A stretch of DNA of 64,000 bases from Stenotrophomonas sp. MYb238 (GTDB lineage: Bacteria; Pseudomonadota; Gammaproteobacteria; Xanthomonadales; Xanthomonadaceae): the NCBI RefSeq assembly GCF_009496535.1, contig NZ_WIDL01000019.1, positions 21,210-85,209 on the forward strand, given 5' to 3'. Positions 8,302 through 17,651 of the stretch are shown here, in pieces. A program made the translations under genes and the position numbers. Every line of letters begins with the position of its first letter. Within the stretch, counting starts at the first letter, position 1. Under the pieces are notes generated by a model. It was not told the origin of the DNA. It ran no database searches and worked only from the letters and a program-made list of their open reading frames with translations.

Positions 8302-9333
8302 ATGATTCCGTTGAAATCACTTGGACGCAGCCTGCGTCCGGGCCTGCTGCTTGCCTTGTCCGCGCTGTTGGCGGGCTGCGACGCGGCCATCCTCAACCCC
8401 AAGGGCCAGATCGGCCACGACGAGAAGACCCTGCTGATCACCGCCACGGTGCTGATGCTGCTGGTCGTGGTTCCCGTGATCGTGATGACCTTGGCGTTCG
8501 CGTGGAAGTACCGCGCCTCCAACACCAAGGCCCGCTACGAGCCGAAGTGGTCGCATTCCACCGCCATCGAAGTGGTGGTGTGGTCGATCCCGTGCATGAT
8601 CGTGCTGGTGCTGGCGGTGCTGACCTGGCGCTCCTCGCACGCGCTCGATCCCTACCGGCCGATCGAATCCGAACACGCGCCGGTCGTGGTCGAGGCGATC
8701 TCGATGGACTGGAAGTGGCTGTTCGTCTACCCGGAAGAGAATGTGGCCGTGGTCAACGAGCTGACCTTCCCGGTCGATGCGCCGCTGAACCTGAAGATCA
8801 CCTCCGACACGGTGATGAGCGCGTTCTTCATCCCGCGCCTGGGCAGCATGGTCTATTCGATGGCGGGCATGGAGACCAAGCTGCACCTGGTCGCCAACGA
8901 GGCCGGCGCGTTCGAGGGCATGGCCTCGCATTACAGCGGCGCCGGCTTCAACAAGATGCACTTCACCGCGCACGCGGTGAGCGAGCAACAGTACCGCGCC
9001 TGGCTGGACAAGGTCCGCGCCGGCGACAAGACGCTGGACAAGGCCGCGTTCGGCGAACTGGGCGCGGAGAAGAACCACGACTGGTATCCGGTGACCTATT
9101 ACGGGCGCACCGAGGCCGGCCTGTTCGACTGGATCCTCGCCCGCCACATGGGCGAGAACCGCCACTTCGGCATGAAGACGCACAACCACGCGGCTGCGCC
9201 GCACGATGCCGCCGCGCACGAGGGCCATGACGGCCACGACGCCGGCGACAGCCGGCCGGACGCTGCCGGCGACGCCGGACACAACGCTGACGAGCACGCC
9301 GCCCATGCCGGGCACGGCGCCTCGGGAGAATGA
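8302..9333 (+). CDS. cyoA: Cytochrome o ubiquinol oxidase subunit II
   Basis: This 343-residue lipoprotein is subunit II of the proton-pumping quinol oxidase. The signal peptide ends in a lipobox (ALLAGC), two membrane segments follow (about residues 42-62 and 83-103), and then a periplasmic cupredoxin domain with [28 protein letters not shown] and [18 protein letters not shown]. The CuA cysteines of cytochrome c oxidases are absent, as expected for a quinol oxidase. A C-terminal tail of about 50 residues is rich in His, Asp, Ala and Gly and is not present in the shorter E. coli protein. First gene of cyoABCD. Confidence 0.96.
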   Translation: MIPLKSLGRSLRPGLLLALSALLAGCDAAILNPKGQIGHDEKTLLITATVLMLLVVVPVIVMTLAFAWKYRASNTKARYEPKWSHSTAIEVVVWSIPCMIVLVLAVLTWRSSHALDPYRPIESEHAPVVVEAISMDWKWLFVYPEENVAVVNELTFPVDAPLNLKITSDTVMSAFFIPRLGSMVYSMAGMETKLHLVANEAGAFEGMASHYSGAGFNKMHFTAHAVSEQQYRAWLDKVRAGDKTLDKAAFGELGAEKNHDWYPVTYYGRTEAGLFDWILARHMGENRHFGMKTHNHAAAPHDAAAHEGHDGHDAGDSRPDAAGDAGHNADEHAAHAGHGASGE

Positions 9334-9335
9334 CA

Positions 9336-11336
9336 ATGCTGGGCAAACTGACTATCGAAGCGGTCCCGTACCACGAGCCGATCATCATGATCACGCTCGG
9401 CGCGGCCGCGCTGATCGGCCTCGCGATCCTGGGCCTTCTCACCCGGGCGAAGCTGTGGGGCTACCTGTGGAACGAGTGGTTCACCTCGGTGGACCACAAG
9501 AAGATCGGCGCGATGTACCTGATCGTCGCCTTCGTCATGATGCTGCGCGGCTTCGCCGACGCGATCATGATGCGCATCCAGCAGGCCGTCGCCGCCGGCG
9601 GCGCCGAGGGCTACCTGCCGCCCCATCACTACGACCAGATCTTCACCGCCCACGGCGTGATCATGATCTTCTTCGTGGCGATGCCGCTGATCACCGGCCT
9701 GATGAACCTGGTCGTGCCGCTGCAGATCGGCGCGCGCGACGTGGCCTTCCCGTTCCTCAACTCGCTCAGCTTCTGGCTGTTCGTGGCCGGCGCGGGTCTG
9801 GTGATGATCTCGCTGGGCGTGGGTGAGTTCGCGCAGACCGGCTGGCTGGCGTTCCCGCCCCTGTCGGGCAGGGAATACAGTCCCGGCGTCGGCGTGGATT
9901 ACTACATCTGGGGCCTGCAGGTCTCGGGCCTGGGCACCACGCTGAGCGGCATCAACTTCTTCATCACCATCCTCAAGATGCGCACCCCGGGCATGAAGCT
10001 GATGCACATGCCGGTGTTCAGCTGGACCGCGCTGGTGACCAACGTGCTGATCATCGCCGCCTTCCCGGTGCTGACCGTCACCCTGGTGCTGCTGACCCTG
10101 GACCGCTACCTGGGCATGCATTTCTTCACCAACGACGCCGGCGGCAACGCCATGCTGTACATCAACCTGATCTGGATCTGGGGCCACCCGGAGGTCTACA
10201 TCCTGGTGCTGCCGGCGTTCGGCGTGTTCTCCGAGGTCATCGCCACCTTCTCGCGCAAGACCCTGTTCGGCTACAAGGGCATGGTGTACGCGACCGCCTG
10301 CATCGGCGTGCTGTCCTTCATCGTGTGGCTGCACCACTTCTTCACCATGGGCTCGGGCGCCAACGTCAATGCCTTCTTCGGCATCACGACGATGATCATC
10401 TCGATCCCGACCGGCGTGAAGATCTTCAACTGGCTGTTCACGATGTACCGCGGCCGCGTGCACTTCACCTCGCCGGTGCTGTGGACCATCGGCTTCATGG
10501 TCACCTTCGTCATCGGCGGCATGACCGGCGTGATGCTGGCGATCCCGGCCATCGACTTCGTGCTGCACAACTCGCTGTTCCTGATCGCGCACTTCCACAA
10601 CGTCATCATCGGCGGCGTGGTGTTCGGCATGTTCGCCGGCATCACCTACTGGTTCCCGAAGATGTTCGGCTTCAGGCTGGACGAGACCTGGGGCAAGCGC
10701 GCGTTCTGGTGCTGGTTCATCGGCTTCTACGTGGCCTTCATGCCGCTGTACGTGCTGGGCTTCATGGGCGTCACCCGCCGCCTGCAGAGCTACCCGAACG
10801 CCGACTACCAGCCGTACTTCGTGGTCGCGATGATCGGTGCGTTCATCATCGGCGCCGGCATCCTGTGCCAGCTGATCCAGATCGTGGTCTCCATCCGCGA
10901 CCGCAAGAAGAACGTGGACCTGACCGGCGACCCGTGGGACGCGCGCACCCTGGAGTGGGAAACCGCTTCGCCGGTGCAGTTCTACAACTTCGCCACCCTG
11001 CCCAAGGGCGAGGAACTGGACGATTTCTGGGAGCGCAAGCAGCGCGGCGAGGCCTGGCCGAAGCCGGCCAGGTACAGCGACATCCACATGCCGCGCAACA
11101 CCGGCGCCGGCGTGGTGATCGGCGCCTTCAGCCTGGTGTTCGGCTTCGCGATGATCTGGCACATCTGGTGGCTGGCGATCATCGGCCTGGTCGGCATGAT
11201 CGGCGCCTTCATCTGGCGCACCTTCGACAAGGACGTGGATTACTGGGTGCCGGCCGCCGAAGTGGAACGCATCGAAAACGAACATCGCCGCCACCTGGAA
11301 GCCCAGGGGCTGGTGAAGACCGAGGTGAAGGCATGA
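9336..11336 (+). CDS. cyoB: Cytochrome o ubiquinol oxidase subunit I
   Basis: The 666-residue polytopic catalytic subunit oxidises ubiquinol and reduces oxygen at a heme o3-CuB centre. With the start at the second ATG, the quinone-site residues fall at the E. coli positions (Arg71, Asp75, His98, Gln101 in RGFADAIMM and LPPHHYDQ). This start also has a well-spaced GGGAGA. The covalent His-Tyr motif is present ([15 protein letters not shown]), as are the two CuB histidines (WLHHFFTMG) and the heme ligands in [10 protein letters not shown] start at 9330 would overlap the cyoA stop as ATGA but is less well supported. Confidence 0.97.
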   Translation: MLGKLTIEAVPYHEPIIMITLGAAALIGLAILGLLTRAKLWGYLWNEWFTSVDHKKIGAMYLIVAFVMMLRGFADAIMMRIQQAVAAGGAEGYLPPHHYDQIFTAHGVIMIFFVAMPLITGLMNLVVPLQIGARDVAFPFLNSLSFWLFVAGAGLVMISLGVGEFAQTGWLAFPPLSGREYSPGVGVDYYIWGLQVSGLGTTLSGINFFITILKMRTPGMKLMHMPVFSWTALVTNVLIIAAFPVLTVTLVLLTLDRYLGMHFFTNDAGGNAMLYINLIWIWGHPEVYILVLPAFGVFSEVIATFSRKTLFGYKGMVYATACIGVLSFIVWLHHFFTMGSGANVNAFFGITTMIISIPTGVKIFNWLFTMYRGRVHFTSPVLWTIGFMVTFVIGGMTGVMLAIPAIDFVLHNSLFLIAHFHNVIIGGVVFGMFAGITYWFPKMFGFRLDETWGKRAFWCWFIGFYVAFMPLYVLGFMGVTRRLQSYPNADYQPYFVVAMIGAFIIGAGILCQLIQIVVSIRDRKKNVDLTGDPWDARTLEWETASPVQFYNFATLPKGEELDDFWERKQRGEAWPKPARYSDIHMPRNTGAGVVIGAFSLVFGFAMIWHIWWLAIIGLVGMIGAFIWRTFDKDVDYWVPAAEVERIENEHRRHLEAQGLVKTEVKA

Positions 11337-11971
11337 GCACGACCGCCCACACGCTGAACCCTGGCCACGCCGCGCACGCGGCGGAGCATGGCCACGACCA
11401 CGAGCACCACCACGACGCGGGCGAGAACACCGTCTTCGGCTTCTGGGTGTACCTGATGAGCGATCTGCTCATCTTCGCCTCGCTGTTCGTCACCTACGTG
11501 GTGCTGTCCGGCGGCACCAACGGCGGCCCCGGCGCGAAGGAGCTGTTCGACCTGAAGTTCGTGGCCGGCGAAACCGCGCTGCTGCTGGTGTCCTCGCTGA
11601 CCTTCGGCCTGGGCATGATCGCCATGCACCAGAAGAAGACCGGCCTGATGTTCGCGTGGCTGGCCGTCACCTGGCTGCTGGGTGCGGGCTTCATGTACAT
11701 GGAAATCACCGAGTTCAGCCACCTGGTGCACGAGGGCTACGGCCCGGACCACAGCGCCTTCCTGTCGGCGTTCTTCGCCCTGGTCGGCACCCACGGCCTG
11801 CACGTGAGCGCCGGCCTGCTGTGGCTGCTGGTGATGTTCATCCAGCTCAAGCAGAACGGCCTGACCCAGACCAACAAGACCCGCATGGCGTGCCTGAGCC
11901 TGTTCTGGCACTTCCTGGACCTGGTCTGGATCGGCGTGTTCTCTGTCGTCTACCTGTCGGGAGCCCTCTGA
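11333..11971 (+). CDS. cyoC: Cytochrome o ubiquinol oxidase subunit III
   Basis: The 212-residue product has the five-helix subunit III fold with family motifs [31 protein letters not shown] and [19 protein letters not shown]. Its ATG overlaps the cyoB stop by four bases, so translation is coupled. The N-terminus carries a His-rich stretch ([10 protein letters not shown]) before the first helix, an echo of the tails on CyoA and CyoD. Confidence 0.96.
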   Translation: MSTTAHTLNPGHAAHAAEHGHDHEHHHDAGENTVFGFWVYLMSDLLIFASLFVTYVVLSGGTNGGPGAKELFDLKFVAGETALLLVSSLTFGLGMIAMHQKKTGLMFAWLAVTWLLGAGFMYMEITEFSHLVHEGYGPDHSAFLSAFFALVGTHGLHVSAGLLWLLVMFIQLKQNGLTQTNKTRMACLSLFWHFLDLVWIGVFSVVYLSGAL

Positions 11972-12312
11972 TGTCCGCACATGACAACCACGACCACGGC
12001 GCCGGCGGCGAGAGCCACGGCAGCGTCAAGTCCTACCTGATCGGCTTCGTGCTGGCCGCCATCCTGACCATCATCCCGTTCTGGGTGGTGATGGGCGGCG
12101 GCCTGTCCTCGACCCTGGCCACCGCCCTGGTGATCCTGGTCGCCGGCGTGCTGCAGCTGCTGGTCCACCTGGTGTTCTTCCTGCACCTGGACCGCTCCTC
12201 GGCCGCGCGCTGGAACGTCAATGCCGGCCTGTTCACCGTGGTGGTGATCGGCATCATCGTCGCCGGCACGTTGTGGGTCATGTGGAACATGAACTACCAC
12301 ATGATGCACTGA
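11971..12312 (+). CDS. cyoD: Cytochrome o ubiquinol oxidase subunit IV
   Basis: The 113-residue product has three membrane segments and the subunit IV signature (SYLIGFVLAAILTIIPFWVV; QLLVHLVFFLHLD; WVMWNMNYHMM). Its ATG shares a base with the cyoC stop (TGATG). The N-terminus is again His/Asp/Gly-rich. No heme O synthase (cyoE) follows; a terminator closes the operon here. Confidence 0.95.
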   Translation: MSAHDNHDHGAGGESHGSVKSYLIGFVLAAILTIIPFWVVMGGGLSSTLATALVILVAGVLQLLVHLVFFLHLDRSSAARWNVNAGLFTVVVIGIIVAGTLWVMWNMNYHMMH

Positions 12313-12340
12313 GGTCCGACGGCGTCGCGATCGAAAGAAA

Positions 12341-12369
12341 GGCCGCCCTCCGGGGCGGCCTTTTCTTTT
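12341..12369 (+). terminator. Rho-independent terminator of cyoABCD
   Basis: GGCCGCCC and GGGCGGCC form an 8-bp GC stem with a short loop, preceded by AAAG and followed by TTTTCTTTT, 28 bases after the cyoD stop. Confidence 0.9.
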
Positions 12370-12627
12370 GGACGGGGAAAGGCGGCGCGTTGCCGATGCC
12401 GGCGGCTGCCTGCGCAGCCGGCATCGCGGGCCTGCGACAGGCGCGGCATCGGCGCATGCCGGCCGGGGTTTCCGGATTGGCGGCGCGGCCACCGGGCCGC
12501 GATGCGCCCCCGCTTCCCGATAGCGCTGTGGCCGAGTGTGGCCCCGGCGTTGCCGGGGCACCCGGCAGGCGGACTGCGAAGGCCGGTGGCGGCATGCCGG
12601 CCGATGCCAGCAGCCCGGGGTGGGGCG

Positions 12628-14697
12628 TCAGCTTCCCGCTTGAACGGCCTGGCGCAGGAAGGCTTCCGGATCCATCGGCTTGCCGAGGTGGTAGCCCTGC
12701 AGCAGGTCGCAGCCCAGCTGGTCGAGGAAATCGCGCTGGGCCTCGGTTTCCACGCCTTCGGCCACCACCTGCAGCTGCAGCGAGCGGCCGAGCGCGACGA
12801 TCGAGGAGACGATGGCGGCGTCCTCGCTGTTGCTTTCCAGGTCGCGCACGAAGGCGCGGTCGATCTTCAGCTCCGAGGCCGGCATGCGCTTGAGGTAGAG
12901 CAGGCTGGAATAGCCGGTGCCGAAGTCGTCGATGGCGATCTTCACTCCCATCGCGGTCAGCGTGTTGAGCAGCTGCAGGCTGCTCTCCACGTCCTTCATC
13001 GCGGTGGTCTCGGTCACTTCCAGGGTCAGGTGGCCGGGATCGAGCGCGTGGCGCTGGAGCGTCTGGCGCACCGTCTCCACCAGCGAGGGCGAGGCGAACT
13101 GCAGCGGCGACAGGTTCACCGCCATCGACCAGTGGCCATGGCCGGCGTCGTGCCAGGCGCGCAGCTGGGCGCAGGCGCGGTCCAGCACCCAGTCGCCGAT
13201 GGGCAGGATCAGGCCGCTGCGTTCGGCGATGGGGATGAAGGCGTCCGGCCCCAGCAGGCCGAGTTCGGGGTGCTGCCAGCGCAGCAGCGCCTCGGCGCCG
13301 ATCACCGGCTGGCCGCTGGCTGGGAACTTGGGCTGGTAGTGCAGCAGCAGTTCGTCGCGGGCCAGCGCGCGGCGCAGGTCCTGCAGCAGGCGCAGGCGCC
13401 GGCTGGCGCTGGCCTGCATGGCCGGGGTGAAGAAGGTGTAGCCGTTCCGCCCGCTCTGCTTGGTGTGGTACATCGCCGCGTCGGCGTGGGCCATCAACTC
13501 GCGTTCGCTGGTGGCATCGTCCGGGTACAGGGCGATGCCGAGGCTGGCGCTGAGTTGCAGTTCGGCCGCGTCGATCACGAACGGTTCGGCCACCGCCGCG
13601 GTGATGCGTTCGGCCACCACCACCGCGTCGTCGGTCGATTCCACGCCCAGCACCACGACGAACTCGTCGCCGCCGAGGCGGGCCAGGGTGTCCTGCGGGC
13701 GCAGCAGGTCGCGCACGCGCTCGGCCATGCGCATCAGCAGGCGGTCGCCGAACTGGTGGCCGTAGGCGTCGTTGACCAGCTTGAAGCCGTCCAAGTCGCA
13801 GAACATCACCGCCACCGAGGCGTCGTGGCGCCTGGCCTTCTCGATCGCCTGCTCGATCCGGTCCTGCAGCAGCATGCGGTTGGGCAGGCGGGTGAGCGGG
13901 TCGTGCAGCGCGGCTTCGACCAGGTCCTGGTTGGCGCGCGCCAGCGAATCGACCAGGCGTCCGGTGCGGCTGTGCAGGCGCTTATCGAACAGCGAGGCGA
14001 TCAGGGTGATGCCGATGATGCCCAGCGTGGTGACGATCACCAGCACCGCCAGCCAGCGGCTCTGCAGCCCGCCGTCGACCGCAGCGCCGCAGAAGCTGCC
14101 GGCCGGGAAGTCCGCCGCAGCCATGCCGGTGTAGTGCATGCCCACGATCGCCAGGCCCATCACCAGCGAGGCGGCCAGCCGCAGCAGCCGGGTATGGCGG
14201 CCCTCGCGGCGCAGGCGCAGGGCGATCCACAGCGCCGCGCCGGACGCGGCGATAGCCACAAGGATCGAGGCGGCGAACCAGAGCGGGTCGTAGTCGATGC
14301 CCGGCTGCATGCGCATCGCGGCCATGCCCAGGTAATGCATGGCCGCGATGCCGCTGCCCATCAGCACGGCGCCGGCCAGCAGCCGCAGCAGCGGCAGCCG
14401 CGGGCGCGAGACCAGCCACAGGGCGTAGGCCGAGGCGCCGACCGAAGCGGCCAGCGAGTACAGGGTGATGGCCAGGTCGTAGCCGACCGGGATCGGCAGG
14501 TTGAAGGCCAGCATGGCGATGAAGTGCATCGACCAGATGCCCAGGCCCATCGCCAGCGCGCCGCCGGCCATCCAGCCGTACAGGCCGCGCCCCTGCGCCG
14601 TCGCCAGGCGCCCGGCCATGTCCAGAGCGGTGTACGAGGCGAGGATGGCGACCAGCAGGGAGAACACGACCAGCGGCGGGTCGTAAGTACCGACCAT
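12628..14697 (-). CDS. MHYT-GGDEF-EAL cyclic-di-GMP enzyme
   Basis: This 689-residue membrane protein combines an MHYT sensor with both c-di-GMP synthesis and hydrolysis domains. The N-terminal ~230 residues have seven hydrophobic segments with the three repeated motifs SMHFIAM, AMHYLGM and GMHYTGM, proposed to bind copper and sense O2, CO or NO. The cyclase domain has an intact LGGDEF and an upstream RPQD inhibitory site. The phosphodiesterase domain has an intact EALLRW plus VTETTAMKD, DDFGTGYSS and VAEGVET. Both activities may therefore be functional, the balance depending on the signal. It stands alone, facing radA divergently. The start lacks a clear ribosome site. Confidence 0.92.
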   Translation of the reverse strand: MVGTYDPPLVVFSLLVAILASYTALDMAGRLATAQGRGLYGWMAGGALAMGLGIWSMHFIAMLAFNLPIPVGYDLAITLYSLAASVGASAYALWLVSRPRLPLLRLLAGAVLMGSGIAAMHYLGMAAMRMQPGIDYDPLWFAASILVAIAASGAALWIALRLRREGRHTRLLRLAASLVMGLAIVGMHYTGMAAADFPAGSFCGAAVDGGLQSRWLAVLVIVTTLGIIGITLIASLFDKRLHSRTGRLVDSLARANQDLVEAALHDPLTRLPNRMLLQDRIEQAIEKARRHDASVAVMFCDLDGFKLVNDAYGHQFGDRLLMRMAERVRDLLRPQDTLARLGGDEFVVVLGVESTDDAVVVAERITAAVAEPFVIDAAELQLSASLGIALYPDDATSERELMAHADAAMYHTKQSGRNGYTFFTPAMQASASRRLRLLQDLRRALARDELLLHYQPKFPASGQPVIGAEALLRWQHPELGLLGPDAFIPIAERSGLILPIGDWVLDRACAQLRAWHDAGHGHWSMAVNLSPLQFASPSLVETVRQTLQRHALDPGHLTLEVTETTAMKDVESSLQLLNTLTAMGVKIAIDDFGTGYSSLLYLKRMPASELKIDRAFVRDLESNSEDAAIVSSIVALGRSLQLQVVAEGVETEAQRDFLDQLGCDLLQGYHLGKPMDPEAFLRQAVQAGS

Positions 14698-14832
14698 GGG
14701 GGAATTCCGATGTTCCGTGGGTGAAAGAGTGCATCAACTAACGGCCAGCGCCCCGGCTTCTTTAGGCGCGCGGTCGCATCGGCTGCGACGGCTGGCGGGT
14801 ATCCTGTGCGCGCATCCACCGAAGGAATCCCG

Positions 14833-16209
14833 ATGGCGAAGAACCGCACCGCCTATGTCTGCAGCGAATGCGGCGCCGAGTACAACAAGTGGCAGGGGCA
14901 GTGCACCGAGTGCGGCGTCTGGAACGTGCTCGGCGAGGTCGTGCTGGAGAGTGCGGCCGCGGCGAAGGCGCCGGCCGCGCGGCGCGGCGGCTGGGCCGGC
15001 AAGGTCGAGGCGCCGAAGATCACCGCGCTCAAGGACGTGCGGCAGAGCGAGCACGCGCGTGTGTCCACCGGCATCGGCGAGTTCGACCGCGTGCTGGGCG
15101 GCGGCCTGGTCGAAGGCGCGGTGGTGCTGGTCGGCGGCGACCCGGGCATCGGCAAGTCGACCCTGCTGCTGCAGGCGCTGGCGAGGATGGCCGGCACCCT
15201 GCCGGTGCTCTACGTCACCGGCGAGGAATCGCTGGCGCAGGTGGCCGGGCGCGCGGTGCGCCTGGACCTGCCGCTGGACGGGCTCAACGCCCTGGCCGAG
15301 ACCGGCATCGAACTGATCCTGCAGCACGCCGCCGCGGCGCGGCCGAAGCTGATCGTCGCCGACTCGGTGCAGACGCTGTGGACCGAGACCCTCACCGCCG
15401 CGCCCGGCTCGGTCAGCCAGGTGCGCGAGAGCGCGGCGCGGCTGGTGCGCTTCGCCAAGGAGACCGGCACGGCCGTGTTCCTGGTCGGCCACGTCACCAA
15501 GGAGGGCGGCATCGCCGGGCCGCGCGTGCTCGAGCACATGGTCGATGCGGTGCTGTATTTCGAGGGCGAGAGCGGCAGCCGCTTCCGGGTGCTGCGCGCG
15601 TTCAAGAACCGCTTCGGCGCGGTCAACGAACTGGGCGTGTTCGCGATGGGCGAGAAGGGGCTGAAGGAAGTGCCCAATCCCTCGGCGATCTTCCTGTCCG
15701 GCGGCAGCACGCGCCAGCCCGGCAGTTGCGTGATGGTCACCCGCGAGGGCACCCGGCCGCTGCTGGTGGAAGTGCAGGCGCTGGTCGATGCCTCGCCGCT
15801 GTCCAACCCGCGCCGGGTCGCGGTGGGGCTGGAGCAGAACCGGCTGGCGATGCTGCTGGCGGTGCTGCATCGCCATGGCGGGGTGATGGTCGGCGACCAG
15901 GACGTGTTCATCAACGTGGTCGGCGGCATCCGCGTGCAGGAGACCGCGGTCGACCTGCCGGTGCTGCTGGCGGTGCTGTCCTCGCTGCGCGACCAGCCGC
16001 TGGCGGAAAAGACCATCGCCTTCGGCGAGGTCGGCCTGTCCGGCGAGATCCGCCCGGTGCCCAATGGCGAGGAACGCCTGCGCGAGGCGGCCACGCATGG
16101 CTTCAGGCGCGCCATCGTGCCCAAGGCCAACGCGCCCAAGGCCGGCTCGGTCAAGGGCATGGAAGTGATCGCGGTCGAGCGCCTGGCCGAGGCGATCGAG
16201 GCCGCCTGA
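14833..16209 (+). CDS. radA: DNA repair protein RadA
   Basis: The 458-residue product is the RecA-like branch-migration ATPase used in recombinational repair. It has the N-terminal zinc finger (CSECGAEYNKWQGQCTECG), a Walker A motif GGDPGIGKST, the RadA-specific KNRFG motif and a C-terminal Lon-protease-like domain (PVLLAVLSSLRDQPL; GEVGLSGEIRPV). The ATG is preceded by GAAGGAA. Confidence 0.96.
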   Translation: MAKNRTAYVCSECGAEYNKWQGQCTECGVWNVLGEVVLESAAAAKAPAARRGGWAGKVEAPKITALKDVRQSEHARVSTGIGEFDRVLGGGLVEGAVVLVGGDPGIGKSTLLLQALARMAGTLPVLYVTGEESLAQVAGRAVRLDLPLDGLNALAETGIELILQHAAAARPKLIVADSVQTLWTETLTAAPGSVSQVRESAARLVRFAKETGTAVFLVGHVTKEGGIAGPRVLEHMVDAVLYFEGESGSRFRVLRAFKNRFGAVNELGVFAMGEKGLKEVPNPSAIFLSGGSTRQPGSCVMVTREGTRPLLVEVQALVDASPLSNPRRVAVGLEQNRLAMLLAVLHRHGGVMVGDQDVFINVVGGIRVQETAVDLPVLLAVLSSLRDQPLAEKTIAFGEVGLSGEIRPVPNGEERLREAATHGFRRAIVPKANAPKAGSVKGMEVIAVERLAEAIEAA

Positions 16210-16248
16210 GCCTTACACTCGCGGTTCGTCGCCGTAGGGAATGCATCG

Positions 16249-16713
16249 ATGCGTAGCGCATGGGCCGGGATCGGAATGCTGGGGCTGCTGCTGGCGCCGG
16301 CGGTACAGGCCGCGCCCGCCTGCGGCGATCCGCTGGCCGTGGCACGCGCGCTGTTCGAGGCGGGCACGGCGGCGCGTTTCCTGGATGCGCCCGATACCCT
16401 GCTGAGTACGCAGTTCGCCACGGCGATGGCGGACGAACGCGACTGCGAGGAACGCGAGCAGGGCATCTGCCGGCTGGATTACGACCCGTGGCTGGACGGC
16501 CAGGACGGCGAGATCGACAGCGACGCCGCCTACCGGTGGCAGGCGCGGTCTGCGGCGGCCGGCACGGTGGAGGTGCGTTTTTCGGTCTGGGGCGAGCCCC
16601 GGCGGACGCGCCTGGCGATGCGCCGGCAGGATGATGGCTGCTGGCGGGTCGACGACCTGGTCACCGATCGCGGCCAATCCCTGCGCGGGATACTGGAGCA
16701 GCCGCTCCCCTGA
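16249..16713 (+). CDS. Exported hypothetical protein
   Basis: The 154-residue product begins with a signal peptide ending AVQAA and continues as a small, acidic, four- or five-cysteine periplasmic domain (ACGDPLAVARALFEAG at its start, then DDGCWRVDDLV near the end). The layout resembles DUF3828-type exported proteins, where the last strand reads W-x-V-D-D-I, but I cannot assign the family firmly. AGGGA stands 8 bases before the ATG. It converges with ypjD, 24 bases apart. Confidence 0.7.
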   Translation: MRSAWAGIGMLGLLLAPAVQAAPACGDPLAVARALFEAGTAARFLDAPDTLLSTQFATAMADERDCEEREQGICRLDYDPWLDGQDGEIDSDAAYRWQARSAAAGTVEVRFSVWGEPRRTRLAMRRQDDGCWRVDDLVTDRGQSLRGILEQPLP

Positions 16714-16737
16714 GGCGGGCGGCGCCGGGCCGGCCGC

Positions 16738-17532
16738 TCAGCGTGCGTGCCCGAACACCAGTTCGATCACGAACTGGCTGCCGAAGAAGGCCAGCAGCAG
16801 CAGCACCATCGCGCTCAGCGTCCAGTGCACGGCCTTCACCCCGCGCCAGCCATGGCGGCGCCGGCCGATCATCAGCGTGCCGAACACCAGCCACGACAGC
16901 ACGCTGAGCACGGTCTTGTGCACCAGCTTCTGCGCCAGCAGGTCGTCCACGAACAGCACGCCGGTGACCAGGGTCAGGGTCAGCAGGCAGAAGCCGACCG
17001 TGATGGTGCGGAACAGCAGCATTTCCAGGTCGGTCAGCGGCGGTAGGGCGCGCAGCCACGGGCGGAAGTCGCGCCGGCGCAGCGCGCGTTCCTGCAGCCA
17101 CAGCATGATCGCCAGCAGCGCGGCGATACTCAGCGTGGCGTAGGCCAGCAGCGCCAGCCACGCGTGGGTGGCCAGTTGCCAGCCCAGCACCTTGCTCGGT
17201 TCGTGGCCGTAGCCGTGGTAGGCCAGCAGCAGCAGCGCGGCCATCGGGAACACCAGCACGCCCAGCGCCGCCATGCGCCCGCGCGCGCCCACCACGGTGG
17301 TGAGCAGGGCCATGCCCAGGCCCACCAGCGACAGCGCGGCGAAGAAATGCATGTCCGGCCCGCCGCTGGTGCGCATCGCCACCATCAGGTGGTAGCCGCC
17401 GTGCAGCACGACCGCGCCGGTCGCCGGCCACAGCCAACCGCGGGCGCTGGCGGCGCGCTCGGCCGCCAGGCCATGGACGAGCAGTCCGGTGGACAGCAGG
17501 TAGAGCGCGACGGCGATGAGAACGATTGTCAT
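16738..17532 (-). CDS. ypjD: CcsA/YpjD-type inner-membrane protein
   Basis: The 264-residue product has eight hydrophobic segments and the layout of the cytochrome c assembly (CcsA/HemX/YpjD) family, including conserved histidines in VVLHGGYHLMV, THAWLALLAYA, QKLVHKTVLSVLSW and VHWTLSAMVLL. Family members handle or sense heme; YpjD itself has no settled function. It sits divergently beside ffh, the order seen in many proteobacteria. I chose the ATG at 17532 (MTIVLIAV); one at 17550 would add six residues. Confidence 0.82.
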   Translation of the reverse strand: MTIVLIAVALYLLSTGLLVHGLAAERAASARGWLWPATGAVVLHGGYHLMVAMRTSGGPDMHFFAALSLVGLGMALLTTVVGARGRMAALGVLVFPMAALLLLAYHGYGHEPSKVLGWQLATHAWLALLAYATLSIAALLAIMLWLQERALRRRDFRPWLRALPPLTDLEMLLFRTITVGFCLLTLTLVTGVLFVDDLLAQKLVHKTVLSVLSWLVFGTLMIGRRRHGWRGVKAVHWTLSAMVLLLLAFFGSQFVIELVFGHAR

Positions 17533-17607
17533 CGCCACAGTTTCGCACACGCGCCCGCCGCTGGCGACGTGCGCCGGGGCGGGGCGGCGGTCGAAGCCGC
17601 CGGCCGC

Positions 17608-17613
17608 TATAAT
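17608..17613 (+). promoter_or_regulatory. -10 box of the ffh promoter
   Basis: A perfect TATAAT stands 38 bases upstream of the ffh ATG in the spacer shared with the divergent ypjD gene. No good -35 sequence is visible at 16-18 bases. Confidence 0.6.
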
Positions 17614-17651
17614 TTCGATCTCTTTGCCAACGTTCCCGCAGGTTGCACCGC

